Counted from the stretch's first letter, positions 1 through 13,059 are shown. The stretch is 40,663 nt of DNA from Candidatus Cryptobacteroides faecipullorum (GCA_017694885.1 JADIMH010000072.1:1-40663); one strand, 5' to 3'. The notes: generated from the sequence alone by a model not told the origin. A program made the numbers and translations.

Positions 1-1649
1 TATTTCCACTCATCATGCTGTACAAGTATTCCGCCGCCTGTATCTATCTCGGTCTGAGGGATAGGCCACACAGTGTCCTGAGGCCCGCGGTAGTTCCTTT
101 CATACAGGGAAACCTTGCCTGTCTCCCAGTCCGAGAGCCTCTGCTGTGACACTTCCCACTCTGTCCTGCCGTCCTTGTCTTTCCAGCGGTAAAGGTCGGC
201 GAAGCGCAGGTCCTCGAATGCAAGTTCCACTCTCCTTTCATGACGGATGATCTTCCTGAGTGTCTCCTGGTCAAGTGTGAGCCCCATTTTGGCCACCTCG
301 CCTTCCTCGACAGTCGGCATGCCGACACGGTTTCTCAGCTCGTTGATGTATCCTGTGATATCAGATGCGTCGTACCCGCCTTTCTCGTTCATGGCCTCGG
401 CCAGGGATACAAGCACTTCGGCATATCTGATCACATAATAGTCCATTGTCCCGTCATATTCGTTGGCGGTGTCCCATGGAGTGAAGAATTTGCGGATGTG
501 GCAGGTGGACTTGGCCTTCAGCTTCTTGTTGTCCGCGGAATAGTCATAGACCGTCCCGTTCCATTCCATTCCCGGGGCCATGATAGTGGCATAGAAACGC
601 GGGTCCTTGTTCTCCCAGCGCTTGAGGTCAGGATTCGAGGTGTCGTAGTCTTCCCTCTGCTTGTCGTACATGGATGTCTGCCCGATAGGAAGGCCGTCCG
701 TATAGTAGTACTCGTCCGCAAGGTCCAGGCTTGCCTCGGCGGCATTCAACGGTGCGCTCCACGCGATTCCGAATGTGGACCCCTCGCCTTGCCCAGGACC
801 TACATAGTGTACACTGAACAGGATTTCGTCACAGGTCTCGTTCTCGGTCCTGAACAGGTCGGCGAAATTGGCCCTGTAATCCGTGCCGTCGCCGGACTTG
901 AAAAGCTGTACCTTGCCTATCACCTGGCGGTATGCCTCTATGGCATCGTCCCATCTCTCGTTGTAAAGCGCCATACGTCCCAGGATGGCATATCCTGCCT
1001 CGCGCGTCATGCGTCCTGTGGCTTCAGTGCCCTTGGCCGGAAGCATAGGTACATATGTCTTGAGGTCAGCGATCACAGACTCCGCTATCTCCGCCTTCGG
1101 TGTTTTCGGAGCCTGGGCGGCCTGGAGAGTAAGAGGCTTGGTAAGATAAGGGACATCCCTGAAAGTGGACACCAGGTTGCAGTACATCAGCGCCCTGAGG
1201 GTCACAGCCTCGGCCACATAGGCGTTCTTGGCGTCATCGCTCATGTCCGGGATCAGGTTTATGTTCTCGATCAGGGTGTTGCACCGCTTGATGACCTCAT
1301 AGTTGCCCTTCCAGTAATTGTTGGTGTGCCCGTAGCTTGTGGAGTATGTGCCCATTGCGATTTCAGCGCCGGCGCACCATGTCCCCCAGGTATGCCACCC
1401 GTTGTCTGTGGAACATTCCCTGCGGATGACACCGAAGCCTCCTCCGTCGACATTGTCGTTGTACATATTGATCGTCTGCAAGGCGTCATAGCAGGCGGTA
1501 AGTGCCATAAGGGCATCGGTTTCCGTCTTCCAGTATGTGCCCTGGGACAGCTGGTTAGGATTGTCCTTCTGCAGGAAATCTGAGCAGGATGCCGCCGGCA
1601 GCAGAATGGCGGCAGACAGTGCAATTCCTAGTATATTATTGATTTTCAT
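1..1649 (-). CDS. susD: SusD/RagB-family nutrient-binding outer membrane lipoprotein (3' end outside window)
   Basis: This is the surface glycan-binding partner of the SusC transporter and forms the lid over its barrel. The frame opens at an ATG (1647-1649) with a lipoprotein signal peptide whose lipobox cysteine is about residue 22 (PAASC), followed by SDFLQKDNPNQ, typical of mature SusD proteins. The family's TPR-like helices follow (for example EAVTLRALMYCNLV and YAEVLVSLAEAMNE). Near the edge it reads VWPIPQTEIDTG, the signature just before the C-terminus of SusD proteins, so probably only around ten residues lie beyond the window. It begins 20 bp after susC and is almost certainly cotranscribed with it. 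The long plus-strand frame opposite it is a shadow. The family call is firm. The ligand cannot be read from the sequence. Confidence 0.95.
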   Translation of the reverse strand, partial: MKINNILGIALSAAILLPAASCSDFLQKDNPNQLSQGTYWKTETDALMALTACYDALQTINMYNDNVDGGGFGVIRRECSTDNGWHTWGTWCAGAEIAMGTYSTSYGHTNNYWKGNYEVIKRCNTLIENINLIPDMSDDAKNAYVAEAVTLRALMYCNLVSTFRDVPYLTKPLTLQAAQAPKTPKAEIAESVIADLKTYVPMLPAKGTEATGRMTREAGYAILGRMALYNERWDDAIEAYRQVIGKVQLFKSGDGTDYRANFADLFRTENETCDEILFSVHYVGPGQGEGSTFGIAWSAPLNAAEASLDLADEYYYTDGLPIGQTSMYDKQREDYDTSNPDLKRWENKDPRFYATIMAPGMEWNGTVYDYSADNKKLKAKSTCHIRKFFTPWDTANEYDGTMDYYVIRYAEVLVSLAEAMNEKGGYDASDITGYINELRNRVGMPTVEEGEVAKMGLTLDQETLRKIIRHERRVELAFEDLRFADLYRWKDKDGRTEWEVSQQRLSDWETGKVSLYERNYRGPQDTVWPIPQTEIDTGGGILVQHDEWK

Positions 1650-1669
1650 TGTATTATTCCTCCTTGTGA

Positions 1670-4600
1670 TTAGAACTCGATATTAAGGCCTATAGAATAT
1701 GTCCTCATGTTCGGGTGGATGTCATTACGTGTGTCACCTGATGTCTTCTCCGGATCCCAGTCCTCAAGTTTGGTGAAAGTGAGCAGGTTTGTGCCTGACA
1801 GATATACACGTATGTGCGATATGCCGGCCTTGCCCAGCTCCTTCTGGCGGAAAGTATACCCGATCTCCAGGTTCTTCAGACGGAGATAGTCGGACCTCTC
1901 CAGCCAGAATGATGACATCTTGTCGTTCACCGAGCGGCCAAGAGCAGGAAGCGAACCGTCCACGTTGTCCTGTGACCAGCGGTCGAGCCAGCGGTCGGTA
2001 AAATTACCCCTTATGTCTGTGGTAGTCTCCCAGCTGTAACGGTAAATACCTGCGACCCCCTGCCAGAATGTGCTCACATCCAGGTTCTTCCAGGAGAATC
2101 CTATATTGAATCCGTATGTGAAGTCCGGGAACGGGTTCCCGATTATCTGACGGTCATTGTCATCTATATTCCCGTCTCCGTTGAAATCCTCGTACATGAT
2201 GTCACCGAGCTTTGCCGCAGCTCCGTACTGGGTGATGACCTTGCCCTCGGCGTTTGTGCGGGCGAGGTCGGCGTCATTGCGGTACAGACCGATGGCCTTG
2301 ATGCCGTAATAAGCCCCGATAGGTTCTCCGACACGGTTGATCGTGTTGCCGCTGATGCTTTCAGTAAGATCGCCCATTGTAAGGATAGTGTTCTTCACAT
2401 GGGAGAGATTGAAGCCTGCAAACCAGCTCCAGTCGCCCTTGTGGTCCTGATAGTTCATGCTGAGCTCCCATCCGCGGTTCCTCACGGCCCCGACATTCTG
2501 GTAAGGTGCGGCTAGCGACCCGAGGAATATCCCCGGCATGGAAAGCTGCATCAGGATGTCGTATGTCTTCTTGTCATACCAGTCGAATGTGGCGGTGATG
2601 CGGTTCTGGAGGAATCCCAGGTCGAGTCCGACATTCACTGTGCGGGTTGTCTCCCATTTGATGTTCTCGTTGGCCACGGATGTCTGCACTACACCAGTCT
2701 GCTTGTTGCCGTTCTGGTCGAAATAGTAGTTTCCGCTTGCTCCGAGTGTCACGGCATAAGGATAGTTTCCGATCTCCTGGTTTCCGAGTGTTCCCCATGA
2801 TGCACGCACTTTTCCGAAGAACCAGTCCTTGTACTCGGACATGAACGGCTCGTTGGAGAATACCCATCCGGCTGAGACTGAAGGGAATGTAGCGTATCTG
2901 TTGTTTTTCGGCATACGTGAAGACCCGTCATGGCGGAGAGTGAACTCGAAGAGGTAGCGGTCAGCATAGCTGTATTTCACACGGCCGAAGAATGACTGCA
3001 GAGAATACTCCTGCAGGCTTCCGCTGGCTGCAGGGTTCAGGGTACCGCCGTCCAGCTCGTAGATAGTCTCCGTAGGGAAGCCCTGCTTGGAGGCCTGTGT
3101 GATATAGACCTGGTTTCCGAGGATGGAGTGTCCCAGAAGGACTCCTATGGTGTGGTCGCCGAATGTCTGGTCGTAGGTAAGGAGGTTCTCGTTGGCCCAC
3201 CTCAGCTGACGCCAGTAGTAATCGGTGAGGGTGTTGTTCTCGCCAGGGGCCTTCAGTTCGTTCCCCTCGGCGTCATATCTTGCGTGCTCCTTGTCCAGAT
3301 ATGTCTTCTTGGCGTTGAAGTCGAAGTTGTATGAAAGGCTGGTCTGGAACTTGAGCCCGTCTATGATGTCAATCCCGGCGAAAGCCTTGCCGTTCAGCCT
3401 CCAGTAGTTGTTCAGACGGTAGCCGCGGTTCATGTTGTCAATAGGGTTCTTCACCTTCTCGGCATCCTTTACTGTACCGTCGACATAGCCGTACAGCCCG
3501 TTGGAATACTGAACAGGGACGGTAGGGCGTGTGAACCATGACACATAACGCATGATACTGGTCTCACCTGAAGGCGCCACCGCCGGCTCTGTCACGTTGT
3601 TCCTGTTTCCGGATATGTTAAGTCCGAAGAAGAAGCGCTTGTACCTTGTGTCGAGGTTGGACCTGAAAGAGATCTTCTCCACACCTGTGTTGAGCATTAT
3701 ACCTTCCTGGTTGGCATAAGAGAGGGACACCATGTAATGTGTGTTCTTGCTGCCGCCGGACACAGAGAGGTTGTGCTGGTGCATGCTGGCGTTCCTCATC
3801 ACAGCCCTGAGCCAGTCAGTGTTGGCATAGTGGTCAGGGTCGGACCCGTCCTTGAGTTTCTGCAGGGCGACATCATCGTACAGGCCTTCCGTGGCCCCGT
3901 TGGCCCTCTGGGCGTCATTGTACATAAGGGCCCAGTTGTATCCGTCCACATAGTCAGGAAGTACAGTAGGGGTCTGGAGAGTATAGCTTCCGTTGTAAGT
4001 GACCTTGGTGCGGGACTCCCCTCCTCTCTTGGTGGTGATGAGGATCACACCGTTTGCCGCCCTCACACCGTAGATCGCCGACGAAGCCGCGTCCTTGAGG
4101 ACAGAAATGCTCTCTATGTCGGCGGACGGTATGTCGGAAATCTGGGAGAGGGTTCCTTCGACACCGTCTATGAGGACCATAGGGTCATTGTTGTTGAATG
4201 TCCCCACACCCCTGATCCTGATCTCAGGGGAGTCGTTTCCGGCCTGGGCTCCGTTCTGAGTGAGCACAAGTCCCGGCATACGTCCCTGCAGGAGGGTGGC
4301 GGTATTTGCCACAGGTATATCCTCAAGGTCCTTGGATGACACGGCTGACACTGCACCGGTAAGAGTGACCTTCTTCTGTGTACCGTAAGCCACTACCACC
4401 ACGTCTTCCAGGACTGTGGTGTCAGTCTCAAGCTGTATATCCACCACGGCCCTCTCCCCCGGAGTGACCGTGACCGGCTTATATCCCACGCAGCTTATCT
4501 CGAGTACCTGGTCCGGATAAACTTCAATTACATAGGTACCGTCAACATCGGTAGTCGTACCTGATGTAGTGCCTTGGATTAGAATTCCCGCTCCTATCAC

Positions 4601-4723
4601 CGGAGCTCCTGTCTCGTCTGTGACTGTTCCCCTGACTGTATGCACCTGGGCATTCGCCAGCAGGGATGACAGCATCATAAAGCCTGCGAGCAACAGGCAT
4701 AACACGTTTCGGTGCTGTTTCAT
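1670..4723 (-). CDS. susC: SusC/RagA-family TonB-dependent outer membrane transporter
   Basis: A 1017-residue TonB-dependent importer for oligosaccharides. The order is a signal peptide (residues 1-26, ending LLANAQ), a carboxypeptidase-regulatory-like domain (about 28-100, VRGTVTDETGAPVIGAGILI), a TonB-box-like segment (about 107-114, DVVVVAYG), a plug domain containing the SusC hallmark PMVLIDGVEG, and a large beta-barrel ending in a terminal phenylalanine (SIGLNIEF), as outer-membrane barrels do. Length is normal for the family. susD follows after 20 bp. Upstream the sensor gene ends in a strong terminator, so susC should have its own promoter in 4724-4843, presumably activated by the neighbouring hybrid sensor. 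There is no separate anti-sigma/sigma pair and no extra N-terminal signalling domain, which agrees with sensor-type rather than ECF-type control. Confidence 0.97.
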   Translation of the reverse strand: MKQHRNVLCLLLAGFMMLSSLLANAQVHTVRGTVTDETGAPVIGAGILIQGTTSGTTTDVDGTYVIEVYPDQVLEISCVGYKPVTVTPGERAVVDIQLETDTTVLEDVVVVAYGTQKKVTLTGAVSAVSSKDLEDIPVANTATLLQGRMPGLVLTQNGAQAGNDSPEIRIRGVGTFNNNDPMVLIDGVEGTLSQISDIPSADIESISVLKDAASSAIYGVRAANGVILITTKRGGESRTKVTYNGSYTLQTPTVLPDYVDGYNWALMYNDAQRANGATEGLYDDVALQKLKDGSDPDHYANTDWLRAVMRNASMHQHNLSVSGGSKNTHYMVSLSYANQEGIMLNTGVEKISFRSNLDTRYKRFFFGLNISGNRNNVTEPAVAPSGETSIMRYVSWFTRPTVPVQYSNGLYGYVDGTVKDAEKVKNPIDNMNRGYRLNNYWRLNGKAFAGIDIIDGLKFQTSLSYNFDFNAKKTYLDKEHARYDAEGNELKAPGENNTLTDYYWRQLRWANENLLTYDQTFGDHTIGVLLGHSILGNQVYITQASKQGFPTETIYELDGGTLNPAASGSLQEYSLQSFFGRVKYSYADRYLFEFTLRHDGSSRMPKNNRYATFPSVSAGWVFSNEPFMSEYKDWFFGKVRASWGTLGNQEIGNYPYAVTLGASGNYYFDQNGNKQTGVVQTSVANENIKWETTRTVNVGLDLGFLQNRITATFDWYDKKTYDILMQLSMPGIFLGSLAAPYQNVGAVRNRGWELSMNYQDHKGDWSWFAGFNLSHVKNTILTMGDLTESISGNTINRVGEPIGAYYGIKAIGLYRNDADLARTNAEGKVITQYGAAAKLGDIMYEDFNGDGNIDDNDRQIIGNPFPDFTYGFNIGFSWKNLDVSTFWQGVAGIYRYSWETTTDIRGNFTDRWLDRWSQDNVDGSLPALGRSVNDKMSSFWLERSDYLRLKNLEIGYTFRQKELGKAGISHIRVYLSGTNLLTFTKLEDWDPEKTSGDTRNDIHPNMRTYSIGLNIEF

Positions 4724-4790
4724 AATGTAGTTAGTTGGTTATTAGTAATAAATTGTTACCATTATCAGCATAATGCCGAAAAAGCAAATA

Positions 4791-4798
4791 CAAAATTA
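4791..4798 (-). promoter_or_regulatory. Candidate susC promoter -7 element (TAATTTTG)
   Basis: TAATTTTG on the minus strand matches the Bacteroidetes -7 consensus TAnnTTTG and would give a leader of about 60 nt before the susC ATG. No TTTG is seen at the usual -33 spacing, which would fit a promoter that depends on an activator. The same octamer sits upstream of the GH16 gene. The match is short and the region AT-rich, so chance is possible. Confidence 0.35.
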
Positions 4799-4843
4799 AC
4801 CACAAAGCTTACATTTTCTAAAGACAAAACGGACATTTAAAAA

Positions 4844-4880
4844 AACAGATAGGACAAATGGCCTTTTTGTCCTATCTGTT
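4844..4880 (-). terminator. Rho-independent terminator overlapping the sensor stop codon
   Basis: A perfect 15-bp inverted repeat (4844-4858 pairing with 4866-4880) with a 7-nt loop is followed on the minus strand by a run of T. The TAG stop codon of the hybrid sensor (4872-4874) lies inside the stem. It should end the GH16-sensor transcript and insulate susCD from it. Confidence 0.85.
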
Positions 4881-7800
4881 CGATTTCAGATACTGGCTCG
4901 GAGTACATCCGTATTCCTGCTGGAAGCACTTCGCGAAATACGACGGATCGGTGAACCCTACCGAATACATTACCTCCGCGACAGAGAACCGTCCCTGCGC
5001 AAGCATAAGAGAAGCCTGCTTTATACGTATGCTCTTTATATAATCCACCGGAGTAAGCCCGGTAAGAGGTTTGAGCTTCCTTGCAAGCTGCTTGGTGGAG
5101 ACATGGACCTTTTCGGCCAAAAATGTGACATTCAGCTCCGGAAGACTGATATTCTCCTCTATGATTCCGGTGACCTCCGAAAGGAATTTCTCGTTCTGGG
5201 AAATCTGGCTTATCTCCTTATGGGAAGAAAGCGAATCCGCAAGAACCGACTCCTTCTGCCTGCGACGGCTTTCCAGAAGGCTCATTACCTTGAGCTTGAG
5301 TTTCTCCGCATTGAAAGGCTTCGGCATGAAACAGTCCACCCCGGCACGTATGGATTCCGTCTCGGTCATCTGGTCCGACTTCGCGGTAAGCATGATTACC
5401 GGAACAGACTGTCCGCCTTTCTCCTGTCTTATCCTGCCGCACATCTCCATACCGTCCATGATAGGCATCATCATGTCCGCTATGACCAGGTCCGGCCTGA
5501 TTCTCCTGAACAGCGTCAGTCCGTCCCTGCCGTTCCATGCCGTATATACGTCCACCGTCTCGGACAGGAAATCCGCCAGAAACGATGACAGCTCTTCATT
5601 GTCCTCGACTACCAGCACACGGTACGGCTTGGGCTCTTTCGTTTCCTTATCCTTTCTGGCATGCAGATTCACGGCATATTCCCGGAACGGGAACTCTACT
5701 ATGAACGAGGTCCCCTGCCCTTCATGCGAAGACACTTCGATGGTTCCTCCGTGCACTTCGACATATTTCCTGACCAGATAAAGCCCCAGTCCTGTTCCCT
5801 TGATCCTGTCCCTTGTCACTGAAGACTGGAAAAACCTCTGGAAGATATAAGGGAGCTCGGACTCCGGTATCCCGACACCGTTGTCCGTTACGGTAAAGTA
5901 CAGTTTGTCGGAATATTCGTCCACATACAGGGATATGTGGATATCCCCGTTGTCAGGGGTGTATTTGAAAGCATTGGATATGAGGTTGTCTGCGACAGAC
6001 TCCATTTTGTGCAGGTCGCAGTTGTAGAACACATGCTGTTTGCGGCAGTTGAATGACACTTTGATTTTCCTGGATGCAGACTCCGGCATATATCTGGCAA
6101 GGATTCCCCCGACCAGATCGGACAGGTCCACGGAAGAGCGCACAAGCACCGCATCTCCAGACTCTTCCCTTTTGTAGTCGAGCATCCTGCCCAGCAGGGC
6201 GTTCAGCTTCTCGGCATTTTTCAGCACTATCTCAAGCTGTTCCTTGATTTTTACGTCGACCGGGGCCATGAGAATCCGGCTTACCGGGCCGGTTATCAGG
6301 CTGAGAGGGGTCTTCAGGTCATGGGAAATGCCCGTCAGGAATTCGATTTTCGAAGTAGCCTGTTTCATAAGGACATCCTTCTCGAATCCGGCAGACTTGA
6401 GCCTGGCCTCCATTTTCATGTACTTGACTATCCACAGTACGATTCCCGCAAGGATTGCCGCATACAGCAGGAAGGCTGCCGGAGAGAGCATGGCGGCAGG
6501 ACGGATAGTGATATCCAGTGTGCTGGCCTGGTTTTCCTGAGGCTCCCCCTTTTCATTCACCTTGCATACGGAAAGCCTGTATTTGCCCGGATTTACATCC
6601 ACCAGGGAAATGGTGTTTATTCCGTCTTCGAGCCGCACCCAGTTCCGGCTCACCGGCTCCAGCATATAAGCGTACTGGTCGGTGGCAGCGGAAGTAAAAT
6701 TCATCGAAGAGAACGTGACAGTAAGGTTGTTCTCGTCATGGTCCAGGACAATACTGTCACTGAACCTTATGTTAATTTCCTTGCCCGTTTCCTGTCCGTA
6801 TGCCGCCCCGTTCACCACAAATGAAGTGAATTCCGGCCGTCTGTAAATGCTTGCCTGCTGACGCACAGGCAGACCCGCCATGTAAAATCCGTCCACGGAC
6901 CCCATCAGCAGGGCTTCTCCGACACTGTCATAGCAGATGGAGACATAACGTCCGAGAGGGAACGGGAGTTTTTCCACCGTCCGGGATTCCGTATCCACCT
7001 GCCACACCGTACCGGTCGAAGCGGACATCCACAAATACCTGTCAGATACGGCCATTCCCAATATTTCCGCATCAGACACCCCTTCCGGGAAAGGAATCAC
7101 GGATACAGCCAGGGTAGAAGTATCCACACACAACACTCCGCCTCCGTATCCCGCCCACAAATGTCCGGAACCGTCCATAATCATCCTGGTAGGAATAGTC
7201 TGCTCTTTAGTAAGGGCGGCTATATCAAATGTCCGGACACTGCCTTCAGGAGCAAGCCTGGCAAGGCCGCACCCGTCATAATATAGCACCCACACATACC
7301 CTGAAGAATCAGGTATCACCTGTTTCACCTGATGCCCGCAGTTTATACCTTCCTTGTATATTCTCTCCAAAGCCCCGCCCTTCCCGCTGAGAAGCTTCCG
7401 CTTGTCATATACAAGGATCCCTGAAGAGAAAGTCCCCACCCAGACTTTCCCGTCCGGGCCCACTGCTACGTCATGGCACCACTCCACGTTGTAGGAGTCC
7501 ACCTCCAGATCCGTCTGTCTGAAGGACCGGAGCCCCTTATCAAAGAACAGCAGGCCACCATCTGTAGCAGCCCAGAGATCCCCGTCGGAATCCTCGTACA
7601 GCGAATGTATGGCATTGTGAGGCAACGGATGTGTTGGGCTGTAAATGTCGAAAATGTCAGTTTCTCCGCTCTTACGTGAAATTCGGACAATTCCGTTGTT
7701 ACCACCGCACCAGAGGTCGTCCCCGCCCTTCAGGATGGACATGGAAGATATTATCATCCCTTTATCGGAATCCGTAAATTTCCGCAATGGAATGTATTCG

Positions 7801-8759
7801 GTCATGTTCCAGCATCTGGCCACCGACAACCCGTCATGTGTCCCGACCCAGGTATTCCCGTCCCTGTCCACGAACAGGGCCTCTATGTCATTGTCTGACA
7901 GGGAAGCGTCATTACCGGACTCGTGCCATATATGGCGCATCGACGTTCCGTTATATAAATACAGGCCGGAATCCGTTCCCAATACAAGCGTCCCGTCCCT
8001 GTCCAGAATCACTTCATTGATGACCTGGTGCCTGATGTTTCCGACAGGCACGATACTGTCCTCTCCCGGGCGGTAGCACCACAGACCCTTCTGCGTCCCG
8101 AGCCACAGACACCCTCTGGCACTGTCTTTACAGATGGAATATACGAAAAGGCTGCTGTCCGGCAGACCGGCCTTTTTCACTTGCCCGCTACTGTCAAAAA
8201 AGTACAGTCCGTTGAATGTGCCCAAATACAGGATGCCGTCCGATTCTACGATTGCATACACTCCGAGCCGGTGACCGCTACCGTCAGTCACATCTGTCCA
8301 TGACAGGACGCCTTCAGACAGGCTGTAGCTGGCCATTCCTGAAGAATACCCCATGTATACGCTGTCCCCTGAGTGGCATATCGCCCGGACCGCCTCCTTC
8401 TCCATGTCAGTATACGGGCCGGGAATATATGCACCTGCCCTTATATCATATACGAGGACTCCGCGGTCTGTGCCCATCCAAAGTTCGTCACCGATGAATT
8501 CGGCACACTGTATCTGTACTCTGGATTCATAACCGGCCCTGTTATAGGGATAGATGCTGTATCCGTCATACGAATACAGCCCTTTATTGGTACATATCCA
8601 CATCATCCCGGAGCTGTCCTGTGCAAGACTGTTGACTACAGAAGCCTCTATGTCCACAGTGAGACGGTCAAACTCCAGGTAATTTATTTTACTTGCCCCC
8701 CCCGGCTCAAAACTTGAGATTGCCGTCAGCAGGGCGGAAAGGAGAAAAATCATTCCCAT
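4872..8759 (-). CDS. Hybrid two-component system sensor/regulator (HTCS)
   Basis: A one-protein sensor kinase, response regulator and transcription factor of the type that controls Bacteroidales polysaccharide loci. Of its 1295 residues, the N-terminus is a signal/membrane segment. A periplasmic sensor of repeated two-component propeller blades follows (motifs such as GMMWICTNKGLYSYDG and GNTWVGTHDGL), then a Y_Y_Y-type domain (about 690-755), one transmembrane helix (about 759-780), and HisKA with the phospho-accepting His at about 813 (ISHDLKTPLSL). HATPase_c has its N and G boxes (NLISNAFKYTPDNGD, GTGLGLYLV). The receiver carries the acceptor Asp at about 1095 (IADMMMP), and an AraC-type DNA-binding domain fills about the last 90 residues. 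Every catalytic box is intact. The gene overlaps the GH16 stop. Either ATG at 8759 or the ATG at 8753 (forming ATGA) could start it, so the two are probably translationally coupled. It ends in a terminator. Confidence 0.97.
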   Translation of the reverse strand: MGMIFLLSALLTAISSFEPGGASKINYLEFDRLTVDIEASVVNSLAQDSSGMMWICTNKGLYSYDGYSIYPYNRAGYESRVQIQCAEFIGDELWMGTDRGVLVYDIRAGAYIPGPYTDMEKEAVRAICHSGDSVYMGYSSGMASYSLSEGVLSWTDVTDGSGHRLGVYAIVESDGILYLGTFNGLYFFDSSGQVKKAGLPDSSLFVYSICKDSARGCLWLGTQKGLWCYRPGEDSIVPVGNIRHQVINEVILDRDGTLVLGTDSGLYLYNGTSMRHIWHESGNDASLSDNDIEALFVDRDGNTWVGTHDGLSVARCWNMTEYIPLRKFTDSDKGMIISSMSILKGGDDLWCGGNNGIVRISRKSGETDIFDIYSPTHPLPHNAIHSLYEDSDGDLWAATDGGLLFFDKGLRSFRQTDLEVDSYNVEWCHDVAVGPDGKVWVGTFSSGILVYDKRKLLSGKGGALERIYKEGINCGHQVKQVIPDSSGYVWVLYYDGCGLARLAPEGSVRTFDIAALTKEQTIPTRMIMDGSGHLWAGYGGGVLCVDTSTLAVSVIPFPEGVSDAEILGMAVSDRYLWMSASTGTVWQVDTESRTVEKLPFPLGRYVSICYDSVGEALLMGSVDGFYMAGLPVRQQASIYRRPEFTSFVVNGAAYGQETGKEINIRFSDSIVLDHDENNLTVTFSSMNFTSAATDQYAYMLEPVSRNWVRLEDGINTISLVDVNPGKYRLSVCKVNEKGEPQENQASTLDITIRPAAMLSPAAFLLYAAILAGIVLWIVKYMKMEARLKSAGFEKDVLMKQATSKIEFLTGISHDLKTPLSLITGPVSRILMAPVDVKIKEQLEIVLKNAEKLNALLGRMLDYKREESGDAVLVRSSVDLSDLVGGILARYMPESASRKIKVSFNCRKQHVFYNCDLHKMESVADNLISNAFKYTPDNGDIHISLYVDEYSDKLYFTVTDNGVGIPESELPYIFQRFFQSSVTRDRIKGTGLGLYLVRKYVEVHGGTIEVSSHEGQGTSFIVEFPFREYAVNLHARKDKETKEPKPYRVLVVEDNEELSSFLADFLSETVDVYTAWNGRDGLTLFRRIRPDLVIADMMMPIMDGMEMCGRIRQEKGGQSVPVIMLTAKSDQMTETESIRAGVDCFMPKPFNAEKLKLKVMSLLESRRRQKESVLADSLSSHKEISQISQNEKFLSEVTGIIEENISLPELNVTFLAEKVHVSTKQLARKLKPLTGLTPVDYIKSIRIKQASLMLAQGRFSVAEVMYSVGFTDPSYFAKCFQQEYGCTPSQYLKSNR

Positions 8760-9544
8760 TTATAATAGCGCACCCAGTCCACTTCCATTTCTACAGGCAG
8801 GTCTTCAGGATCCACCTCCCCGACCCACTGGCCTCCGAGCTGCATATCTATGAGCAGATGCATAGGCTTGTAGAACGGATACTGCCCCAGTGAATCCTTT
8901 TCAGGCAGGCGCGGATAGGCAAAATTCCTGACACCGTTTATATGGAAGACTACGCTGTCTCTCCAGATATCCACACCGTATACATTGAAATCATCCGGAT
9001 CGATAGGAGCAGTACAGCTCGTCTTAGGCTCGAAATTCTGTAAATCGTATGTATAGTGCGAATGGACTGTCTGGTATGCGACAGAGTCGTAGTTGAGCCT
9101 TTCCATGATGTCTATCTCGCCTCCGTCCGGCCAGCGGTTTGCCGGATCTTCCTGGTCGAAAGGAAGAAGCCATATTGCCGGCCAGGCACCGGTAGCCCCT
9201 TGAAGCCGGGCTCTCACTTCGATGCGTCCGGGATCAAATGACTTCTTGCCCCTGGTCCATATCCCTCCTGTCAGATACCGGGCCGTATCTTTCTGAAGGT
9301 CATCGTTTACAATTCCTCTCAATATCAGGTTACCGTCCCTGAAAGCGAAGCACCTTTCATCGGAAGACTGGGTGTTCTGCCAGTCGGCGGTACCTCTGTC
9401 GGTATGACTCCAGACGGCATCATCAAGGGTTTCCGATTCGAAATTGTCCTCCCACACAAGGTTCCACTGCGAGGTCCTTGAACAGTTCACGGCCGAAACG
9501 GCGACGGCGGCAAGAGCTGCGGCAAGAAAAATGTTGTTTTTCAT
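8750..9544 (-). CDS. GH16-family endo-glycosidase lipoprotein
   Basis: A 264-residue glycoside hydrolase of family GH16, which cleaves internal beta-linkages with retention. The N-terminus is a lipoprotein signal with the cysteine at about residue 21 (SAVNC), so it is probably anchored in the outer membrane. The catalytic motif is GGEIDIMERLN: E143 is the expected nucleophile, D145 the assisting acid and E148 the acid/base. WPAIWLLP before it and MEVDWVRYYKW at the end are standard GH16 strands. It is a minimal enzyme with no carbohydrate-binding module. GH16 covers laminarin, lichenin, agar, porphyran, carrageenan and mucin O-glycan cleavers. The MERLN...YQTVHS context is not decisive for specificity from reading alone. 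Being upstream of and overlapping the sensor gene ties its expression to the sensor. Confidence 0.92.
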   Translation of the reverse strand: MKNNIFLAAALAAVAVSAVNCSRTSQWNLVWEDNFESETLDDAVWSHTDRGTADWQNTQSSDERCFAFRDGNLILRGIVNDDLQKDTARYLTGGIWTRGKKSFDPGRIEVRARLQGATGAWPAIWLLPFDQEDPANRWPDGGEIDIMERLNYDSVAYQTVHSHYTYDLQNFEPKTSCTAPIDPDDFNVYGVDIWRDSVVFHINGVRNFAYPRLPEKDSLGQYPFYKPMHLLIDMQLGGQWVGEVDPEDLPVEMEVDWVRYYKWE

Positions 9545-12876
<3,332 letters not shown>

Positions 12877-12893
12877 CCTGACCATAACGAAGA

Positions 12894-12988
12894 GGCAGGC
12901 ACTGATGCAATAAGGAAACGTTGAGCCCACACAGGGAGGGCCCCACGGAGTGGGAGGGTTTCCGGAATACATCAGTGCCTGCCTTTTT
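12894..12988 (+). terminator. Long structured terminator after the GH2 gene
   Basis: A perfect 14-bp inverted repeat (12894-12907 with 12970-12983) is followed by TTTTT. The 62-nt interior can pair further: GGAAAC with GTTTCC, and CCCCAC with GTGGG around a GGA loop. The T-run on the plus strand makes it a terminator for the beta-galactosidase transcript. The unusually long folded interior is noted as a finding. Confidence 0.7.
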
Positions 12989-13059
12989 ATGTCTTTTCGG
13001 GAAAGCGCCGGGGTATCTGCCGGTCCTCTCCCGGGATTCTGCAACAAGTCCGGAATGGC

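Noticed and set aside
240..1583. 447-codon plus-strand open frame opposite susD
   Set aside because: It is an antisense shadow of susD. The product has no recognisable domain and the minus-strand frame carries all SusD signatures.
5071..5781. Plus-strand open frame opposite the sensor gene
   Set aside because: Shadow of the receiver and kinase domains; its composition is that of a reverse-complement reading frame.
12894..12983. The long inverted repeat as the ends of a small insertion element
   Set aside because: No target-site duplication or transposase is visible, and the T-run directly after the stem fits a terminator better. A mobile repeat is not fully excluded.
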